Shown in pieces: positions 58,978 through 64,000 of a DNA stretch of 64,000 bases. The translations under genes were made by a program, and so were the position numbers. Numbering within the stretch: the first letter of the stretch is position 1; the number at the start of each line of letters is the position of its first letter. The stretch is from contig CP103027.1 of NCBI GenBank assembly GCA_024752435.1, positions 1 to 64,000 on the forward strand. Direction: 5' to 3'. The notes below the pieces were generated by a model. The model made no database searches, had not been told where the DNA came from, and worked only from the letters and a program-made list of their open reading frames with translations. The DNA is from Allantophomopsis cytisporea (Eukaryota; Ascomycota; Leotiomycetes; Phacidiales; Phacidiaceae).

Positions 58978-60558
58978 GGAAAAGAAGCAAAATAAAAGGT
59001 AGAGGGAAAAGATGCTCGGCGCCATGTAGACTCATGTATAGTTAAATGAAGACGGCTTGGGTTACCGGCTCGAATCACGCACCCACCCAACCAACCAATT
59101 ATCCCCGCACAGATGGCGGGAATAGGGGCGCTGAAGAATATGCGCTGCCCTCACCTCACGTGGCTTTCGACAATCTAACGAGGCACTATCATGACGCGAG
59201 AGCTGGTGGGCTTTGCACCGAAGCACGCCTAAGCATTTGTTTAATTTTACATTGCTTATAGGAGAACAGATGGCGGGAAATGGAGAAGGCTTGGAGAAAG
59301 AAGTTGAGATGGAGAGGGGAGAGGGAATCTGAAGTGGTGGATAGGACTCGGTCGGTCATCTTCGCTGCTTCTGTTTGGATTATTAAGACATGGATGAAAT
59401 GCTACGGAGTATATATTGGTATGTAGGTGATGAAGGGAATGACTGGTGCATATATCACATGCGTTGTGTTAAGTTTCAAGAATATTGAACCTAAACACCA
59501 CAGTGTACATATCATGTACACATTTGATGCGTGGCTTATCAAAAGCATCTGTTTTTATTCTTCCCTCCCACGTGTTTTCAGCCTATGAATTCCTTTATTG
59601 CCAGTCGATGTCGATGCTTAGCGGCGTCGATCGAAGTAGCTCTTGGCCCCATCTTTGGCTCCCTCAATGGGGTGGAACATGCGGGATACAGGTGGCATAA
59701 TACGACATGCACCTTGGCTAGTATGTATCATCCATGATGGGGTCAAGATCAAGACAAAATAACGTTATGACTACAGAGGTCTCACCTTTGTTCAAGAAAG
59801 GTAGCCTTGATAGTATGTTCATAGATACTAAAGGTATTATCTATTTAACATATGTAGACATCGAAACCCTATGAGAGCCAATGCACTTCCATTCTCAACT
59901 GCAGTACCAGATCATTGTTAAATCCAAACTGATCCAGTAAATATCTTAACACCGGACACTCTCCTTCTTGCTTCTCCGGTATCAACTTTGCCCAATCATT
60001 TTATGTTGAGGCTGATGGCATGTCTCCGTGATAGCAAAAGTCCGTCAACTGAGCACATATGCCACATATAATATGCTTACAATTCTCCTCGGGGCATATG
60101 TTAGTTATAAACTTGTTATCGTATATTCACAGTGTAAGGCGTGTACGCAGGCAACATATCACCCAGTCACAGCGGATTAATGTGCGGGTATTCGAACGAG
60201 GCGTCCTTGCAGATGAGCTTGAGCTGAGGAGGATGGTATTTGATATGTTGAAGTGAAGCTGTTGCATGTAGCTGAAACTACCTCATAATCTTATAGAGGA
60301 AGACGAGTCCTTGCTTTCGATGGCCCTTCATATGGTGTATTTGTGTGACATTGACTAGGCCACTGATGTTGAGTCCATCGTGACAAGAGGTTACATGATT
60401 GATTGTGTCTGATTTCCGAATATATATGCTAAGCCGAGGGTATCTCCAATCACAATTATCAACAAACCCCAAGTAAACCCGCAAGAAACGCATAAAGGCA
60501 ATGTTTATCACATCAAATCTTCCTTTCTACGTAACTGAACCGATCAAAACTGGACCCC

Positions 60559-62388
60559 TCATAATCTCCACCGAAGGAACTCAACGAATGTTCCAATATC
60601 CTCACAAATCTCAAGCATAGTAGCGAGATCGCGAGGTTCTAACTTCTTGCCATCCTTCTCCTTTTGATCGACCAGAACAGTCTCTGAGCGAGTATGTAGT
60701 AAACCGCCCATTTGAACGTCGAATACCACCGTAGCAGCGCGTTCCTTGAAGGGAAAATTGATGATGAGCTCAGGTTGTGGGGACGAAGTGGAGAGGGTGA
60801 TATCGATAGCCAGGTCGGCAGGGTTTTCTTCAGATTTGACAGTCGACTGAGCAGCCATGAAAGCGTCAAACGCATCGAGCTTGTTTGAGGAAGGCTTCTT
60901 AAATTGTGGAACTGGGGTGGACGATTCACCAAAAGAGTTGTGGAGAAGAGTAGAGAGCATTGCGTATTGACGTAACCAAGGGAGTATAGAAATCAACTCT
61001 TTTGGGTGAGAGAATGGGAGGCTAGAAATGGCCCGTCCATAATCGATCTTGTCAATATGAAGTTCGTGCTGATGCTTTCGATATGCCTTCTCCCCATCTC
61101 TCCGTACGGGAATATTTTTACATCGTCGAAGAATGCGCTTCTCGCCAGCTGAAAGCACTTCATCTGGAGTTGGAGGGAATAGGAGACCATCGAAGGTTTG
61201 TGTGGCATAGGTTTCTGGAGGAAGATTAAGGGTGCTAAGAATCCGATTTGCAACGTGGAACGGCACAATCACTGCCGGTTCACACCTCGCAACGAACATC
61301 ACTTCAGGGAGTTTCTTCTCTTCGCCGGGAAGATAAGTTTGTTCTGGATCCAGCCAGTCGAGAATATTACCAGTCGTATTTTCCATTAGTTCTTCAGCTG
61401 TAGGTGTAGCCTTCTGTATTGCTGGGGATATCCACTGTGAAGAGACGCGAATAGGATAATTGAATGCAAGAGCAGCACATTCAATCAGTATCCACCAATT
61501 CTTTTCCTTGAGCGAGGGTGATGGGACGCGATGCTGAGTGCTCCAATATGAAATGCTGAGACCAATTCGATCATGAGCATGCATTTCTGGCCGACCAGAC
61601 TTTGTACACATCACCTGTTTTTCATAGGCATCCTCAGACGCCAGCTTCTCATCCTTCTTCAACTTATCTACCTCCCACTCCCATAACCTCTTCAAGCTCT
61701 CGTAGATTCCTGCTACCGCCTCATAACAATTCACGCCCGCACTCAGCTTATCCAAAGCCGCCAGCCTTTCCAGATTCCCCGCAAAGCGATCCAGCATCTT
61801 AGTCAGAAGACTCTCACCCTTCCTCAACTCCAAGTCCCGCAGCAACACAGCCCCAGCAGCATCAGCATGACTAGTGACACTCTCAGGCGCATCCGGAAAT
61901 ATCAATTTGACCTTCGCGACGATGCCGGCGCGGAAATCGATTTCCAGCGCGATGCCAGTACCCGCGATAATCAGTGTGCGCCCACCGCCCCCCATCTGAT
62001 CCTCCCACAGACTCTCCAGCCCAACTCTCTTCGCCAGATTTTCAAGCCCGTCCTCGCTCACTCTGCCTTTGTTCCCGGAAATTATCTCCAGCACACTCGC
62101 GAGGCGTTGGCCCTCCCCGGCGCCGGCAAACGCATCGATCGTTAGCCCTTCCAGGCCGATGTTGGGTAGGGCGCCGAGGGCAGCGGCAGCAGATGGGGAG
62201 TCGAAGTTCATTGGGAAGGAATTGGACGAAGGGTGATTGTAGATTGTATGTGAGTTTGCGGGCGATTTCTTCGGATGCGGGGAGGGCAATGGGCGCGCGG
62301 GCGAAAATGCCGGATGGGATTGTGAGAAGGGCGTGGATACGGGCGGTGTCGCTGCTACTGTTGGTTTTCCAGGCGTTGGAGTCGCCAT
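60559..62388 (-). CDS. MED1: Mediator of RNA polymerase II transcription, subunit 1
   Basis: Intronless, 609 residues. The first 60 residues are Pro/Ser-rich and disordered. The core matches fungal Med1 (PF10744): an N-terminal GRVSEDGLENLAKRVGLESLWE helix, EIDF..GIVAKVKLIF, the NCYEAVAGIYESLKRLWEWE helix and IGLSISYW, and a C-terminal ..YATQTFDGLLFPP and MLEICEDIGTFVEFLRW block. It is a nuclear component of the middle module of Mediator and bridges activators with RNA polymerase II. The ATG at 62388 follows a well-spaced leader. An ordinary single-copy housekeeping gene, so it marks core chromosome. Confidence 0.85.
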   Translation of the reverse strand: MATPTPGKPTVAATPPVSTPFSQSHPAFSPARPLPSPHPKKSPANSHTIYNHPSSNSFPMNFDSPSAAAALGALPNIGLEGLTIDAFAGAGEGQRLASVLEIISGNKGRVSEDGLENLAKRVGLESLWEDQMGGGGRTLIIAGTGIALEIDFRAGIVAKVKLIFPDAPESVTSHADAAGAVLLRDLELRKGESLLTKMLDRFAGNLERLAALDKLSAGVNCYEAVAGIYESLKRLWEWEVDKLKKDEKLASEDAYEKQVMCTKSGRPEMHAHDRIGLSISYWSTQHRVPSPSLKEKNWWILIECAALAFNYPIRVSSQWISPAIQKATPTAEELMENTTGNILDWLDPEQTYLPGEEKKLPEVMFVARCEPAVIVPFHVANRILSTLNLPPETYATQTFDGLLFPPTPDEVLSAGEKRILRRCKNIPVRRDGEKAYRKHQHELHIDKIDYGRAISSLPFSHPKELISILPWLRQYAMLSTLLHNSFGESSTPVPQFKKPSSNKLDAFDAFMAAQSTVKSEENPADLAIDITLSTSSPQPELIINFPFKERAATVVFDVQMGGLLHTRSETVLVDQKEKDGKKLEPRDLATMLEICEDIGTFVEFLRWRL

Positions 62389-63264
62389 GATGGAGCTTGA
62401 AGTGATTGGAGCTGGTGGGAAGGTGCGTGACGACGCGCACTGGTCTGTAGCTGTGTGTAGCTGAGAAAGATCTATGAGCTCAAAGAGACAAGGCTGAGGA
62501 AGTTGTTGTTCAGAATTCGTGGGAGCCGATTGCCGTCGCGTCTGTCGGGAGAGCTAATGATCAAGTAGGCTCAATTCTCTAGAGAGAGCAGGCTCTAATA
62601 AGAAACGCGCGATTGGAGGAAATTGAGTGAGGTTATATGTAGGCTGAAAGATTCGAAGAGCTTGATGTCGAGGGAAGGCTGCAAGTATCCGCGACGCGGC
62701 TTTGTTCCGTCGCGAGCATGAGCACAACGCCAGGATGTTGAAGATGCTTTCAGATTATTTCAAAAAAGGACCTAATTCCAAAAATTACAATTCAAAAGCA
62801 ATGTTTTACAGATGATTTAACTAGAAGCATCCATCTCTCATTTATGTATTATCAGTTTTCCTTTTTTTGTTTTCTATCAACTTTTTTGTGCAACATAATC
62901 CAACAATAATATGCCCACAAGCGAATCCTAGTGATAACCATAACCTACGGAAAGCACAAAGATGAGGTGATGTATCATGATATTCACTTGATCACAGCAC
63001 ACCAAAACAGTAAATTTACAAAGCCAAGGTAACAGTAATCAAATCAATTGCAATCTAATAGACTGAATAACCACACAAACGCACAAAAGAAGTCCTATGG
63101 TGAAGGAGGACCTCCAAATGCTAAAACTAAGAACCCGAAGAATAACATCGACGATCATACAAAATTAGCCAATAATCGGAAGAGAAAGAATGGAACCCAT
63201 CATTAAAACCCAGAACAATGACAAAGAATGGTAAAAACATAACAAATACTTCAACATCCCCAGC
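62389..63264. other. Intergenic region
   Basis: 876 bp with the Mediator gene promoter on the left and an A-rich 3' flank of the next gene on the right. No gene seen. Confidence 0.5.
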
Positions 63265-64000
63265 TCAAGCAATCTGATCCTCCAAGTCTACCTCCCCATT
63301 AGGCTTCTTGATTCTAACCGAAATCCCCTCCCCATTCCTCCTACCACGTGCAATCTCCTTATTCATCCGTTCTCTTTTCAAAAGCAGCATCATCTCAAGA
63401 TTCTGCTGAATAGCCGCCGCATCTTTCCCTTTGGCCCTCGCTTTCCTCTTGCGTACAGAGTTCTGGTGCGCGAGACTTTCCTTGAAGAGGTCCTTTCCGG
63501 TGATGGGATACTTTTTTTTAAAATCGTCCAAGACTTTTTCAGCTTTGTCTTTGTGGAGACGGTGGGCGAGAAGATGTGGTCCTGAATCCATCTGCAGTGG
63601 TGCAGATGCTGTGTAGGAATCCGCAGGCAGGATTGGATAAGATGGAATAGTTGATCCTGGCCATATATATGGTGGTGGCATTGGGGATGTATGGAAACTT
63701 TCATTCTGTGGAAAGAAGCAAGTTGAAGGCTGTGGAAGCATGACTGACTGATTCACGGGGACAAGGAAGGGTTCTGTCTGTTCAACCAGCGGCTGTGAAT
63801 GATATTGGCCATCCACAATCGGAGGTGTTCGTGGATCTTGTAAACTCTGAACATGGTTGTATGTCGATTGGAATGTAATGCCATGAATTTGAGAGTGAGA
63901 AGGTCTGAACTGTAGGTACTGATCATGGAAATGCACCGGTTCAATGTGTGCTGATTCATAGATACCATGATATGTTGGTATTGGTGGCTCTTGACCACGC
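63265..64000 (-). CDS. Partial gene: C-terminal part of a Pro/Gln-rich protein with a basic coiled end
   Basis: The minus-strand frame is open from the window edge to a TGA at 63265, giving at least 244 residues without a start. No ATG lies in the visible frame, so the 5' end is outside. The first 140 residues are Pro/Gln/Ser/Tyr-rich. The last 100 are conserved-looking and charged: LHKDKAEKVLDDFKKKYPITGKDLF, then SVRKRKARAKGKDAAAIQQNLEMMLLLKRERMNKEIARGRR, which looks like a nuclear basic helix, ending in an acidic tail. Family not recognised; a nuclear DNA- or RNA-associated role is possible. Confidence 0.65.
   Translation of the reverse strand, partial: RGQEPPIPTYHGIYESAHIEPVHFHDQYLQFRPSHSQIHGITFQSTYNHVQSLQDPRTPPIVDGQYHSQPLVEQTEPFLVPVNQSVMLPQPSTCFFPQNESFHTSPMPPPYIWPGSTIPSYPILPADSYTASAPLQMDSGPHLLAHRLHKDKAEKVLDDFKKKYPITGKDLFKESLAHQNSVRKRKARAKGKDAAAIQQNLEMMLLLKRERMNKEIARGRRNGEGISVRIKKPNGEVDLEDQIA

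Larger units (their letters stand above)
55487..60558. other. 5-kb gene-free region rich in simple repeats
   Basis: No coding frame over about 100 codons other than those produced by repeats. It carries the promoter and long CT-rich leader of the 1245-residue protein gene and at its other end the 3' flank of Mediator subunit 1. Simple repeats occur at several places and homopolymer G, C and A runs are frequent. A short-lived or non-coding RNA gene cannot be excluded. Confidence 0.5.

Noticed and set aside
59060..59100. tRNA-like GGCTCGAATC stretch
   Set aside because: No cloverleaf can be drawn around it: the T-arm does not pair and no anticodon arm precedes it.

Overview
The window is nuclear DNA of a filamentous ascomycete (Pezizomycotina; a helotialean or related leotiomycete is my guess, from general gene resemblance only). 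The main evidence is many short spliceosomal introns (about 46-105 nt) with GT donors, CTAAC/CTGAC-like branch points and AG acceptors. Typical fungal families support it: Zn2Cys6 regulators, a Dal5-like permease, a DUF3431 protein, a P450, PNP-NACHT proteins and Mediator subunit 1. I see no rRNA, tRNA, CRISPR or bacterial-style operons.

Layout. Positions 1-48,000 look like an accessory, gene-poor and partly decayed region, with long AT-rich gaps separating intact genes from wrecks. Intact genes are: a membrane protein (346-1466), a secreted Cys-containing protein (2379-3152), a D-amino-acid oxidase with a Lys/Asp/Glu microsatellite insert (4519-6003), a cytochrome P450 (8794-10562), a C2HC plus Zn2Cys6 transcription factor (19301-21072) diverging from an NmrA-like reductase (21790-22548), a BAHD-like acyltransferase (30467-31936), two SDRs (32623-33531, 33894-34949), a zinc polyol dehydrogenase (35495-36719), an ankyrin protein (37853-38428) and a membrane DUF3431 protein (39284-41453). 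Broken genes are: an SDR with one frameshift (11010-12058), fragments of an ABC transporter and a monocarboxylate transporter (12355-13910), a PNP-NACHT NLR-like gene (14976-17623), an APH-family kinase (23146-24540) and a Cys-cluster regulator (26663-29480). A 224-bp foldback element lies at 8211-8434.

From about 46-48 kb to the end, genes are mostly intact and look conserved. Two divergent MFS transporter genes (46262-48055 and 48969-50673) share a promoter carrying five GATA-factor motifs. They are followed by a large disordered protein (51696-55486), a 5-kb microsatellite-rich gap, Mediator subunit 1 (60559-62388) and a partial basic protein that runs off the window end.

Functional reading. 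The most coherent unit is at 32.6-36.7 kb: an L-xylulose/sorbose-reductase-type SDR and a sorbitol/xylitol-dehydrogenase-type MDR are transcribed divergently from a 545-bp promoter holding three CreA-type motifs within 29 bp, with a second SDR convergent to the first. This suggests a carbon-catabolite-repressed polyol/ketose interconversion module. The divergent MFS pair with clustered GATA motifs suggests nitrogen-regulated uptake.
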